From contig NW_006921534.1 in the NCBI RefSeq assembly GCF_000340215.1, positions 1,545,053 through 1,609,052 on the forward strand: a DNA stretch of 64,000 nucleotides, read 5' to 3'. Made by a program: the position numbers and the translations under genes. Source of the stretch: Pseudocercospora fijiensis CIRAD86 (taxonomy: Eukaryota > Ascomycota > Dothideomycetes > Mycosphaerellales > Mycosphaerellaceae). The notes below the pieces were generated by a model. The model was given only the letters and a program-made list of their open reading frames with translations, was not told the origin of the DNA and ran no database searches. Below are positions 35,984 through 47,003 of this stretch, in pieces (the stretch's first letter is position 1; each line of letters opens with the position of its first letter).

Positions 35984-37360
35984 ATGGCACCTTCTGCAAT
36001 TACCCCTGGTTGTCCCGAGACGACCAGAACTCGATCACGATCGAGCAGCCTAACCACGAGCATTGCGAGTGAGTCGCTTGTCGAAACAGCCATGCAGGAG
36101 CAAATTGCAGGTTTTGGGCCTCCGGCATGCAATGAAGACGACGACCCTTTCTTTGTAGCTGATCTGGGAGAGGTAATCTTGGAAAACCTAGGTCAAGTTA
36201 CGATGTAGCTAACTCCAACGAAGGTATACCGCCAATTCATACGTTGGAAACAGCATCTACCACGCATAAAACCATATTTTGCCGTCAAATGCAATCCAGA
36301 CCCTGCTGTGCTGCGATTACTTCACAACCTCGGGACTGGATTCGATTGCGCGAGCAAGCAGGAGATTCAGCAGGTCCTCGAAATGGGCGTCAGCACTGAC
36401 CGGATCATCTATGCACAGCCGTGTAAAGCGATAACCCATCTGAGATTCTCTACTCAACATGGCGTGCGGAGAATGACATTTGATAACGCTGATGAGCTAT
36501 ATAAGATCCAAGCTGTCTTTCCGGACGCTGAACTCTTATTGCGCATCACGACAGATGATTCTGCGAGCCTTTGTCGACTCAGTCAAAAGTTTGGGGCTGG
36601 ACTTGAGCAGACCGGCGACTTACTGAAGCTAGCGAAAGATCTTGATCTCAATATCGTCGGCGTTGCTTTTCACTGTGGATCAGGTGCATCGGATGCTATG
36701 GCGTTCGTGCAAGCCGCGCGTGATGCCCGATTTGTTTTCAATCAAGCAGAGGATCTCGGGTTGAAGCTTCACGTACTTGATTGTAGGTGTGTTAGAAAAC
36801 ATGCTACAGGAGAAGTTGCAGACACTGATCTCAGAATCATACATCCAGGCGGCGGCGGATTCGTTTCCAAAACTTTTGATCATACCGCGAAGATGCTGGC
36901 CAAAGCGATCGACCGCTTCTTTCCGCCAGACATCGAGATCATTGCTGAACCCGGCCGACTCTTCACAAACACCGCATTTACTCTGGCCTGCAACGTCATT
37001 GCTCGCCGCACGAGTTTGCGTGACGATAGACTATACATCAACGATGGCATCTACGGGAATTTGTCATGCATGATTTACGATCATCAGAAACCAAAAGCGA
37101 AGCTTTTACGCACACGACACACAGCGTCTACGAACAGCTTGAAGTACTCGATTTGGGGACCAACTTGCGACGGCATCGATTGCATCGATATGGATTGGCT
37201 GTGCAATCAGGAGGTGAAAATTGGAGACTGGTTGTACTTCGAGGACATGGGAGCGTATACAAAGTGCTCAGCCACTCGTTTCAATGGCTTTCCCAATGAT
37301 CATCGAACGATTTACGTATGCAGCGAACCTGCTGCTACAGTTCTGCTGGATATAGAATAG
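35984..37360 (+). CDS. ornithine decarboxylase (fold III, group IV PLP)
   Basis: Exon 1 (35984-36172) and exon 2 (36224-37360) join over a 51-bp intron (GTAATC, GCTAAC branch, AAG acceptor), giving 441 aa, the normal length for fungal ODC. ODC converts ornithine to putrescine. Catalytic features are intact: PYFAVKCNPDPAVL with PLP-Lys85, GFDCASKQE, HCGSGAS, HPGGGG, EPGRLF, the IYDHQ aspartate and WGPTCDGID with Cys378, plus YFEDMGAYT. So it should be a working decarboxylase of ornithine or a close analogue. Position between a TauD dioxygenase and MFS/NIS-synthetase genes suggests that this is a pathway copy, with a housekeeping ODC expected elsewhere. Lysine or 2,4-diaminobutyrate decarboxylation is the main alternative. 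Confidence 0.93.
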
Positions 37361-37672
37361 ACATTAGAAGCTCTTTCGTTTACACTGAATACGAGAGAGA
37401 AAACTCCAGGCTCTTCATTTTTACTTTACCGACGGACAGAAGGTCGGATTAGGCTACTCCGGCTACGAAGCTAGCGTTCTTGGCCGTTGCATTAGTGCGT
37501 ACATAGACTGAATGAGCCCCAGTTGCGATTATGTCTAGATAAGAGCCTCATCCGCACTACACAAGAGAAAAAGACAAAATGTCAATTATCTAAAGGCTGG
37601 ACACAGTGTCACAGTTCTGAGCACTGTTGGCTTTTGCAAGACCCATACATCACAATCTCCTTTGCACCGATC
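37361..37672 (+). promoter_or_regulatory. short ODC-MFS intergenic/promoter region
   Basis: About 310 bp separate the ODC stop from the preferred MFS start. A GATAAG core lies near 37537. Confidence 0.4.
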
Positions 37673-39109
37673 ATGACAAGCAAGGAAATCATACAGATCG
37701 ATCAAGAAATGGCAACTGGAATAGATGCTTCCTGCTCAGAAGGTACAACGGCCAAGAAGCAGGGCGCCGAGGACGCTACTGATCCCGCCCGATCCTGGAC
37801 ATACAGCGCCAAACGAAACACGACGTACTTGGTATCTCTCTACAAGCTTGTCTCCTCGATGGCAGCGTCTTCGCCATCACCGGCTCTGGCAGTCATAGGA
37901 ATGGAATTTGGCACCCAGAGCAAAGTGCTCAAACTTTTGCCGCTCTCAGCTTACTTGCTGGGCTATACAGTGGGACCCTTGATCATCACTCCACTCGCGG
38001 ACGCTTTTGGCCGAATCCGAATGCTACAGATGAGCAACATCATCTTCGTCATCTTCAACCTCGCAGCAGGATTCTCACGAAACAATGCAACTCTAGTTAC
38101 GCTACGGGTGCTTAGCGGAGTGGGAGGCTGCGGAGCATTGACTCTGGGAGGTGGCATCCTGCGCGACTGCTGGATCAAAGAGGAAAGGACCAGAATGATT
38201 TCTGTCTACAGTCTTCCCGCACAGCTAGGACCAGCAATCGGGCCTATCATGGGAGCTTTCATCTCGAAATATTTGTCATGGCGTTGGACATTCTGGATAG
38301 TGTCCGTATGCAGTGGGACTGTGCAGCTGGTCGGCTTCATCTTCCTGAGAGAGACAAGACCAGGTTTCATCGCCACCTCGGACGGCTCACATGCACGAAT
38401 GGCAAGCAAGGTGGCTAAAGACCTCAAAGAGAGTTTCCAGAGACCACTGAAAATTTTGAAGCTTCACGCGGCTACGCAGCTTCTTGCGTTGTATTCGGCA
38501 TTTGCGTATGGCTTGACATTCCTGGCAATCGTCTCTTTCCACGGGGTTTGGAGTCACCACTACAGCCAACCGGAGGACTTGGGGAGTCTCAACTTCCTTG
38601 CCCTCGCTTGCGGATTCGTGGCAGGGAGTCTGGGCATCCGACCGATCAATGAAAAGATATACGCGAAACTCAAAACCCGCGATGAGAAGCAAGAAGGCCA
38701 TCCAGAGTATAGAGCTCCAACATTGGTCATCGGAGCACTGTTGGTTCCAGCAGGACTTCTCCTCTTCGGTTGGACGGCTCAGGCGCGAGTCTTTCCGGTG
38801 GTGCCTGACCTTGGTGTTTTCCTGTATGCAGCAGGCATCGTGGTTGTTCTGCAATTCACTAATTTGTACATCGTGGATATCTACGAGGCTCAGGCAGCAA
38901 GTGCCATGTCCGCAATCACTGTCATCCGCTCGCTCGTGGGGTTTGGCCTCCCGTTATTTGGACCGAAGTTGTTCGAGGCTCCCCTGGAATATGGATGGGG
39001 GAATTCCGTGCTAGCGCTGATCGCAATGGTGATCGGTTGGCCTCTTCCTCTGCTGATATGGAGGCGAGGACGGCGACTTCGCACACGGGATGCTGAATAT
39101 CAAGTCTGA
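37673..39109 (+). CDS. MFS transporter, DHA1 type (candidate siderophore/polyamine exporter)
   Basis: A single-exon frame gives 478 aa from MTSKEIIQID (an in-frame extension to 37523 is unlikely to be used). It has a hydrophilic N-terminus then about 12 hydrophobic segments. MFS motif A appears as PLADAFGR between TM2 and TM3. The antiporter motif C appears as QLGPAIGPIMGAF in TM5, which marks proton-coupled DHA1 exporters. A long cytosolic loop (ATSDGSHARMASKVAKDLKE) lies in the middle. Its closest general resemblance is to fungal polyamine and multidrug exporters. Placed between a putrescine-forming decarboxylase and a NIS synthetase, it is the natural exporter for a small hydrophilic product. 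Siderophore importers of the SIT type normally have 14 segments, so import is less likely. Confidence 0.9.
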   Translation: MTSKEIIQIDQEMATGIDASCSEGTTAKKQGAEDATDPARSWTYSAKRNTTYLVSLYKLVSSMAASSPSPALAVIGMEFGTQSKVLKLLPLSAYLLGYTVGPLIITPLADAFGRIRMLQMSNIIFVIFNLAAGFSRNNATLVTLRVLSGVGGCGALTLGGGILRDCWIKEERTRMISVYSLPAQLGPAIGPIMGAFISKYLSWRWTFWIVSVCSGTVQLVGFIFLRETRPGFIATSDGSHARMASKVAKDLKESFQRPLKILKLHAATQLLALYSAFAYGLTFLAIVSFHGVWSHHYSQPEDLGSLNFLALACGFVAGSLGIRPINEKIYAKLKTRDEKQEGHPEYRAPTLVIGALLVPAGLLLFGWTAQARVFPVVPDLGVFLYAAGIVVVLQFTNLYIVDIYEAQAASAMSAITVIRSLVGFGLPLFGPKLFEAPLEYGWGNSVLALIAMVIGWPLPLLIWRRGRRLRTRDAEYQV

Positions 39110-39638
39110 CAGGGTCTGGGCATGGGTTCCATTGAGTTTGCAATCCTTGTCAGGCCACTGAGCATATTGTAACCAGCAAAGAATCTGCTCCGGAACATGT
39201 GCCAAGAAAGCATACTTTGGACAGGATCATTCGTAGCGCACTTGCCGTCCATTTCCCCTTGACGGATTGCGAGTGAAGTCCGGCTGAGAGCGCACCCTGG
39301 CCAGAGTTCCGGAATTCTGCTCGCATTCGTACTCGCAGTAGACTGCTGCATTAGTTACTCGCCGCCCTGCGATGGCACCATTGGAGAGAAGAATCTCCGC
39401 ATCGTGACATGTGCTTGGAACTGATCAGGACGATCCGGGTTTCTTCCAGAGTGTCAAGGATGAGGCTGGTCCAGGCATAGCCTCTGAAGTGCAGTGCCGG
39501 TGATGAGGAGTTTGCTCAGCAGACTGAGTGCGCATGTTGAGTCGACCCGACTATAAATGTAGATAGAGGCGTCGATTGATGTGTATGACTCTTCGAAGCA
39601 TTCCTGTTTGCTCCCTGGCCGTATAGTTCTTCCTCGTT
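39110..39638 (+). promoter_or_regulatory. promoter region of the NIS synthetase
   Basis: 530 bp without a gene. A TATAAAT box lies at about 39551, some 85 bp before the start codon. Confidence 0.4.
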
Positions 39639-41421
39639 ATGAGTGCATACCTGGATTGCGACCCAGCCTTGGTCGAGCAGGCACAATTCGAAACGACCTC
39701 GAGAGTAATCGCAGCACTCCTCAACGAGAGGCTCGTTGATGCGATCGATGGCGAGTGTCCAATACCACCTTTCGTGAATGGCATTTTCCTTACCCGCAGA
39801 GCTTCGCACGCACCAAAGCAAGTGATATGGATCGCAACCGAAGAGCAAAGCCATACCGCAGTTGCAAACAGGAATGATGCTTTCCATCCTGCCGACTTTA
39901 AAATGCCAGTCATGGTCCGCTCTGGAGCTTCTGCGTCAGACTTCGTCAAGGAAACAGAGCCAGCCACAATCCTGACTATCGCACGGTCTCTATTCGATAT
40001 TGATGAGAAACTTTTCGACGAAGACTCCTGGGACCAGATCCTCAGCCAAGTCAAAAATGCTGCCCAAAACCAAGTGGCTTGGTTCCGTTGGGCGATGAAA
40101 CAACCAAGACCACAGATCACGAGTAGTGCACTGGATTGGGAGCAGGCATTGGTAACTGGCCACCCTGCACACCCCATGCATCGATCTTGTGTAGCTCAGC
40201 GGCCACTGGCACAGATTCTGCCATCCCAGGCGCCCACGTTGCTACGCCCGAGCATGTCGATCGTTGCTGTGGATAGAGCCGCCGTCCGACTTTCGGGTCC
40301 GTTTCGAAGACTTCTGGAACCATTACTTGCAAATTTCGATCTGCCTGCGGTCGGATCCAACGATATCATTTTCCCTTGCTTGTCAAGACAATGGCCAGCA
40401 ATTCGAGACAACTTCCCATCGGCCTACATGCTGGTCCCAGATGCGATCGAAGCAGAAGCTCAAGCATCGATTCGCACAGTGACCATTCCGAGCAGGTACC
40501 AATTTCATTGGCATCTCAAGACTGCTCTTGCATGCACCATTACCTCTGCCCTTCGGACCGTCACTCCCTGGACTGCTTGTGTTGGACCGGAGCTTTCCGA
40601 TGTGCTCAAGGACTTGGTCCCAGATGATCTATGGATTGCGAGCGAGGTGGCTTCTATTACCGGATCTCAGGCCAACTTTGATGAAGCAAAGCACATCTCG
40701 TGCATTCTTCGCGAGGATCTCGAACCTCGGGCAGAGTCTCTGAACCAGAGCTTGATTATCTGCGCAGCACTCGCGGAATGCCCATATGGTAGTTCGGAAT
40801 GTAACGCTGCTCTGGCATTTGATCTCCACGACGCTGAGACAAAGATTGCCTGGCTGGCGGAGTATACTTCCGTATTGGTTGAATCGATTCTTTCGCCAGC
40901 TTTAGACAGCGGCATCTGCCTCGAAGCTCATGGCCAGAATATGCTCGTCCGAGTTGACAAAACGTCAAAGAAGATTGTCGGCTTCGCCGTACGAGATGTT
41001 GGAGGAATCAAATGCCACATGCCAACGTTACGGAGTCGGGGCTACGATCTCTTGTCGGCGCTTCCAGGAAGCTTCGTGGTATGCGATGACGAGGAAGAAG
41101 CTTGGAGCATCGTGCAACACACTCTGATCAACAATCACTTGCATCATTTGATTCGTCGACTCCGTGTCCCTCAAGGCCAAGCATGGCAGATGATACGAGA
41201 CCAGATTGAAGGATTTTTCAGTCGGCGTCCCAAGAGTGATGTGGCCCAGAGATTCCGGGAGTCCCTGTTTCGGCCAGAGGTCCACAGCAAGGCGTTTCTG
41301 AGGATGAAGATGCAAGGTTTATACAGAGACGTGAGTATTGCTCAATGGTCTTCACTAATTCTCACTAATGCGGCTTTAGTATGTACACACCACCGTCCCG
41401 AACGTCTTACTCACCCGATGA
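39639..41421 (+). CDS. IucA/IucC-family NRPS-independent siderophore (NIS) synthetase
   Basis: Exon 1 (39639-41330) and a short exon 2 (41380-41421) are joined over a 49-bp intron (GTGAGT, CTAAT branch, TAG), giving 577 aa, the family's usual size. NIS synthetases adenylate a carboxylate such as citrate and couple it to an amine or hydroxylamine. Family hallmarks, in order: GHPAHPMHRS (from residue 174), the KTALACTITSALRT block (from Lys294), EAHGQNMLV (His431, Asn434) and VRDVGGIK (Arg452, Asp453), which form the ATP and substrate pocket. The C-terminus YVHTTVPNVLLTR resembles the usual NPL-type ending. In the first motif the usual Lys is replaced (HPMHRS), so substrate or ATP contacts may differ. 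With ODC next to it, a citrate-putrescine (rhizoferrin-like) product is the simplest inference. Such synthetases are common in bacteria and described in Mucorales. Confidence 0.9.
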
Positions 41422-41745
41422 GAATGGTCCGCATAGTACGAGCTTGCGGATGTGGAAGCTTGCAGACTGCATTTACATGTAACCTCGTTTTGAGTCCATT
41501 CGGCGATGATGTTGGGAGAGGCAGGCGCGAGGAACGCGGTCCAGGGGAGGCGACCTGTAAAATCACTTATAGAAGCGACTTAGAGGAGTTATAAATGGAG
41601 TTTCGGGAGAGTGAGACCTTGTTGTGGTTCTGAACAGCTCCTGTTGCTCGTGCCGGGAACAGTCCGCGGATCCAATCATCGGTCGAACATTAGAATACTT
41701 ATTCAGCCCCTTGTACCCGCTCCCAATATTTGATATTTGCAACAA
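41422..41745. other. convergent 3' region NIS synthetase / ammonium transporter
   Basis: About 320 bp, no gene. The open frame continuing to 41594 is intron-derived read-through of the NIS gene. Confidence 0.5.
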
Positions 41746-43214
41746 TCATGCCTCATCGATATGTGAACGCATGATCGGAGAGTACTCCTTATCTTCATCC
41801 GTCTCGTCGGTGAAAATAGACTCCTCCGTCTGGCTATAGTCGAGCCCAGCCAAGACCTCCTTATCTGTCGCCAGGACCTCCCATCCCGGGACACAATCGA
41901 TCAATGCAATGATCGCGTACGAGCCCACAAATGCCCAGGCCAGGCCGATCAATGCCTCGACAATCTGCACCCAGATTTGTCTCCAATTGCCGTCGAAGAA
42001 AGCCCCGCCTTCCACCTCTACGCCTCCATACGCAGCCACCTCCTTCTGGGCAAAGAGGCCCGTGAAGATTGTAGCTGTAATGCCACCAACACAATGAGTA
42101 GCAAAAGTATCGCCATTGTCGACCCACTTCCAGCGCCTCGCAAAATCGGTGAACTTGATACGAAGGGCTTGGCGGCAGACAAGAGCTCCAACGACGCCGA
42201 AGAGCAAGGAGGTCGGCATATCTATGAAGCCTGCTGAAGGCGTGATCATCACAAGACCTGCAATTGCGCCCATAAAGGTCGAGTCGAGAGACCATTTGCG
42301 CGTCTCTGCGAATGTCGTACAAGCCCAAGTCAGAGCCCCAGCGGACGCGCAGAGATTCGTGACGCATAGAGCCATGACGGACTGGAAGGTGAGGCTTAAG
42401 GTCGTGCCTGCGTCGAATGCCAACCAGGAGCCCCAGATTATGGTCATCGCCAGAATTTGCGAGTAAGAATTTCCTGGTTTGTGGAGCGCAATATGCGAAG
42501 GTGTCCGTGTTTTTGACCCTCGGGAGCGGAAGAGCGGATAACTCATATAGATGCTAATCGCGCTGGCTGTTGCTCCAGAACAGACATGGACGGGCGTTCC
42601 TGTCAAAAGCGAGTTAGGGATTTATCAGTCAATCGCGCTCGACGAAACTCACCTCCAGCAAAGTCCAGCACGCCTAGAGTTTTTCCAAGATATCCGCCTC
42701 CCCAGACCATGTGTGCGAGAGGACAGTAGACAAATGTGCCCCAGAGGAAAACGAATGGAACCAGCGGCCAAAGCCTGCCTCTCTCACAAGCTCCTCCGAC
42801 CGCAATGGCACAAACAGTCGCCTCAAACACAAGCTGAAACTCCGAGAACAAGATCGCTGGAATTGTACCAACGGGCTCAGCCAGGACTCCGATATGGAAA
42901 GCATTCCTCAGGTCGCCAAATACAGCACCAGTCTCTCCATATGCCAAGGTGTAGCCTATGACGAACCATTGTACGCTACACACTGCAATCGTGAGGATGG
43001 CTGGCATGAAGGATGTGAGTCCATTACGCTTCCATGAATACCCAGAGTATGCAATGCCGACCTATAATATGGCATTAGCATATCTGTACAGCGTTGTGAT
43101 GGCGTTGCTTACAGCTGGAATGATAGGCCAGCAGAAGACTGTGCAGACAAGTACGAACAGTGTGTCGGTCTTGTCGCATGTCTCCCATGCCTTTAGCACG
43201 TCTGCCACCGGCAT
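41746..43214 (-). CDS. ammonium transporter (Amt/Mep family)
   Basis: Exons 43113-43214, 42653-43061 and 41746-42599 join in phase (introns GTAAGC...TAG and GTGAGT...CAG) to give 454 aa with about 11 transmembrane segments. The Amt core is visible: IPAVGIAYSG in TM1, VGGACERGRLWPL, then LDFAGGTPVHVCSG with Asp167 and pore His175, and the second pore histidine in DTFATHCVGG (His339). The protein departs from ordinary fungal Mep proteins at WGSWLAFDAGTTLS, where most have GWFGFNAGS, and its N-terminus is short. It probably moves ammonium at the plasma membrane, but could be a sensor-like or specialised member. It is convergent with the NIS synthetase, and a functional link is not shown. Confidence 0.88.
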
Positions 43215-44011
43215 GGTGCCACCTTCCTTGGACTCGGCTCAAAGTGTTGTGAAGTATTCCACGGACGCTGTTCCAGGGCACAAGCTTTTCTTCAGATTGT
43301 GTGTTCTCGAATCTGGGTAGTCGCGCCTGCGTTGTTCTGGTTGAAGGCGGTCCTGGAGTGCAATCACGACAGTCTTGCCGGCGGGGCAACGCTCAATAAT
43401 GCTGCTACAAGAGCTATGCAACCAAGATAGAAACTCGATCGCAGTCCCGCCTTGTGCTCGTGCTTTATGAAGTCAGTGACATTAGGCCATGTGCTCGTGC
43501 TTTCTTTATGAAGTCAGTGGCATCAAGCCATGTGCTCGTGGAGTGTGACACTGCAGAGTAAAGCCCCTGAAGTTCGGAAAGCTGGATGGACCCTGCGCTG
43601 ATCCATATATGGACAGCATAGGACACATTCAACGCGGATAAAACAATGGCATGATCGGAACGGCAATGAAGCATGGGTTTGCCCAGAGATAAGAGACGGG
43701 GAAGCCGACTGATGACAGGCAGGAGCTCAAGACGCTAGCCCAGTTTACTACCGTATTCGGTTAGCGCCGAGGACGTGAATGCATGCCAGCCAACGACAAG
43801 AACAATTCGTTATTGCCGTCAGCTTCGAACTTGAGGGTTCTATTCACAGCGACCATACCTGGCGAACATCACTTTCTTCCTGGATGAAGTTGGTCAGTAC
43901 AACACACTGCTGGATCCTGGCTGCAACATACTGTTTGAGGCTCTAAAGTAAGAGGAGGTCAATGCTCAAAGGCACAGCACGAAACCCGCCATCTTGATAC
44001 AGCCAGGAGCA
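43215..44011. other. intergenic with imperfect tandem repeat
   Basis: An imperfect repeat of about 37-41 bp occurs at 43454-43540 (shared words tgctcgtgcttt, tatgaagtcagtg, aagcca/aggcca). No gene supported. Confidence 0.45.
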
Positions 44012-44470
44012 TCATTCGCTTTGCAGTCTCGCCTCGTGGGCCTCGATGACATCCCATAGCTCATTACATGCAGCAAGCACATTCGCATACACAGCTTCAT
44101 CGCTGCAGAAGACAGGTCCACTGAGACCATTGGCGAAGCAAGAAATCCGCTGGCGCTCCAATCCTGCTGCCATCATCGCAAGCTGCCAGCTCCAAACTAC
44201 GGTGCCGTGATAGACGGTCCGTGGGCACAGACTGGATCTCCACCATATTCGGGATGTGCAATGAAAAGGCGCATGGAATTCGTCGACCCCACGGGGTATG
44301 GTCTGCGGATGTTGGTCGCCGTCTGATTCCGAAAAGCTTCTTCTCCGAGTTCGACGGAAATTCGTATCACATCATAGGAGATTCGTGCGCTGCCGATACC
44401 ATACAGTAGCTGCGGTCTCGTCGGTGATGTTGACGTCGGATCGGCACAAGATTTAGACTTTCCGACATCA
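44012..44470 (-). pseudogene. C-terminal remnant of a six-hairpin glycosidase-like protein
   Basis: Minus-strand fragments read FIAHPEYGGDPVCA and, in another frame, YHGTVVWSWQLAMMAAGLER, then ELWDVIEAHEARLQSE and a stop at 44012. The YHGTVVWSWQ block is typical of the end of fungal (alpha/alpha)6-barrel glycosidase-like proteins. The frame changes between the blocks with no good intron, and nothing upstream encodes the catalytic barrel. I read it as a decayed, truncated gene. The family call is from memory of the motif and is only moderately sure. Confidence 0.4.
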
Positions 44471-44881
44471 TTTGTCTGCCAAGCCGCAATCTGCCGTCCA
44501 CTATTAATATTCACTCTTTCCTGCTGCGCTGCGCTGCGTGTCTGGTCCCTGGATCTTGCGATACCACACCGATCAGCATGCTGGACAACCACACAGCAAT
44601 ATTGGAGATGCAAACGTCTTTGATGAGCGCGATATCCGGGGTCCGTGCCTGGCATTGACTTCATCCAGCTCGCTTATCTTTGCCCACGGGGAATGGCGGC
44701 CAAGTTGGGTCGATCCTGGCCGAAGCGGTTTAGCCTTATCAAGAGTACTGCTGTCCACGATCACACCTTCAACAATCATCAAGACGGCCAGCGACGGCCA
44801 CAATGCCTTCTCCAACATGCCCGTTGTTGAGCATCCGGCTGGCATGTCTGACCCGCGTCCTGCATCACGAGACATCCGCTG
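44471..44881. other. upstream region of the Zn2Cys6 gene
   Basis: About 410 bp, no gene supported. Confidence 0.4.
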
Positions 44882-46718
44882 ATGGAGCTTTCTTCACCCA
44901 ACCAGAACCAGGGGAGGAAGTACAAGTCGAGGAAGGAGAGGCCATGCGACGCTTGCAGACGGCGGAAAGTCTGCTGTATCAGAGAGCCTGGCGATGATGC
45001 GTGCAGTCTCTGCCGCATGCAGAACACTTCTTGCCGATATGACCAAGGACCAACGCCAAGACGACGGCGACGGCGACCTGCCTCAGCCGTGGCGGCAGCA
45101 ACCCCTAGCGGAGAGAGCGACCAAACACCCCCTGGTCCGATTCTGATCCCGTCCAACACTGCGCCTCTGACTCCCTCGGTGAGCCAAGAGCAGGCTTCTG
45201 GAGAATGGATCTCTCAATATGTTGGTCTCTCCGGCGACCAAGATCCTTACGTCCTCAGGCATTCCAACTTCAATAAGTCGAATTATTACAAGAGCGGTGA
45301 CTGGGCATGCTTGAGGGTACGAAGCGATGGAATCGTGCCATCGATATTCACACTTGTCCCCGAGACTCATCTGGATGCTAGGCCCGCCCACTATCCGCCC
45401 AGCAGTCTGCTTGATGCCGCATATCCACTACACCATGAGCTCTTGTCAACATACTTCGAAGTTGTGCACACTTCATTCCCACTACTGGATCCCTCAAGAT
45501 TCGTGAAAGGCAACAAGATCGATCTACCACTGCTTGGCGCCATGTACAGCCTGTCGAAGCCTTATTGTTCAGCGGCTTCTGACTTGCCATATCAACCACT
45601 ACATTCATTCGTGTTTCAGGCACTGCCAATCGAAGCTCGCACGCCTCGGCTGGACTCCATTGAGGCGCGTCTACTGTTCCTGCAGCGACACACCCAGATT
45701 CATCGTGCGCCGACGACTCCAGGCTTATATGCAGAGATTGGAGAGCTGGTCGGTATGTGCCACGATGCTGGCTTAAATGTCGACCCTTCCAAATGGGACA
45801 TTTCTGCAGCCGATAGGAGTCGGCGAAAACGTCTCTGGTGGGCCTTATATATTTTTGACAAATGGGCCGCCCTTGGACTCGGACGGCCTTCATACATCCA
45901 TGCAGATGATAGCAATGTTGCAGTTCTAGGCATCGAAGATATTCCGTCGTCGACAGTTGGCAAACACAGCCTACCGCGCACGTCTGCCCACATGTTCGTC
46001 GCAATGGCCGCACTGTCTCAGATTCTATCTGCTATTCTAACGACTTTCTACACTCTTAAGGCTGCAGATAATATGGCTCGTGTCACCGCAGCAGATGTCG
46101 CCAACATGAAGTCATACTTTGAGCAGCAGCTAAATGACTTTCATGCTCGCTATTTGGTTGCGTTGCAGAACGTCGTTGACGTCTTCCTTGATCCTACAGG
46201 CAAGTCAGCAGCAGATCCACCATGGCATTCGATCTGATCGCAGAGCAGGCACCGTATACCTTGCATTTTACACTGCTGAGGTAGTCCTCTACCGAGCACT
46301 TCTTCGCTGTCTTCCTCCGACCGACCCGCTCTGCCAACAGGTCCGTCTGCAATCAAAACAAGTCATTACTGCCATCTCGAAGCTTCTCGAAAATCTCCAA
46401 GTCACCAGACTCCGAGCATTTTGGTGGTCGCCTATCTCTCGTATCAACTTTGCGATAGCGGGAGGATTCATGTTCTCAATGCTCTTGTCGTCCATCACCG
46501 ATGAAGACATAGATTACTGGTCGAAAGAAATAACACGATATCGCCGACTACTTGATATGCAAAGTCTCTCGTTCGACACTACAAAGCTTGCTGCGGCGAG
46601 GATAAGCGCCTTGGCCAACGTGAGTCAAGGAGGGCGTCCTCAAAGTGCAGGCGCTGGCAGTGTGGATCCGAAACAAGCCTTCTGTCGAGATTTTACCGTC
46701 GAGCTCAACACACTCTGA
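44882..46718 (+). CDS. Zn2Cys6 transcription factor with fungal_trans domain
   Basis: Exon 1 (44882-46199) and exon 2 (46249-46718) join over a 49-bp GC-AG intron (AG|GCAAGT...GCAG), giving 595 aa. The binuclear zinc cluster is CDACRRRKVCC then CSLC then C (Cys22, 25, 32, 41, 44, 51; spacing 2-6-8-2-6), followed by an Arg-rich stretch and a Pro/Thr linker. The middle region matches the fungal-specific regulatory domain (HELLSTYFEVVHTSFPLLDP, ARLLFLQRHTQI, RKRLWWALYIFDKWAALGLGRP). Without the GC-AG intron the frame would stop early at 46237. It is the only regulator in the accessory block and a candidate pathway activator, though it could equally serve the degraded neighbours. A copia element starts 285 bp after its stop. 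Confidence 0.9.
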
Positions 46719-47003
46719 AGAGTATCAACAGGATCTTCCACTGCCTCTCTCGATACCAATATAAGGACGAGATTGCTCCAGCAGGCTTTCTGTGTCTCTG
46801 CAGACCAATCACAGCAAGCACGCTTGGCCATCAGGCTTTCGCGCTGCCTGAGCTACGCATCGATCCCAGAGCCGTCGGGGAAGCATATCTTATTGTTCTA
46901 AATTTGTACTCTTTATCAAGCTACCAGAATGCCGTTCCGCGGCATCAAGTCAGGCTGCTCGTCATCGCGCATAGCCCGTGATGTCTAAGGATTCCGAAGG
47001 ATC

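Noticed and set aside
41422..41594. extended C-terminus of the NIS synthetase
   Set aside because: It needs read-through of a canonical GTGAGT...TAG intron. The spliced form ends in a family-like C-terminus.
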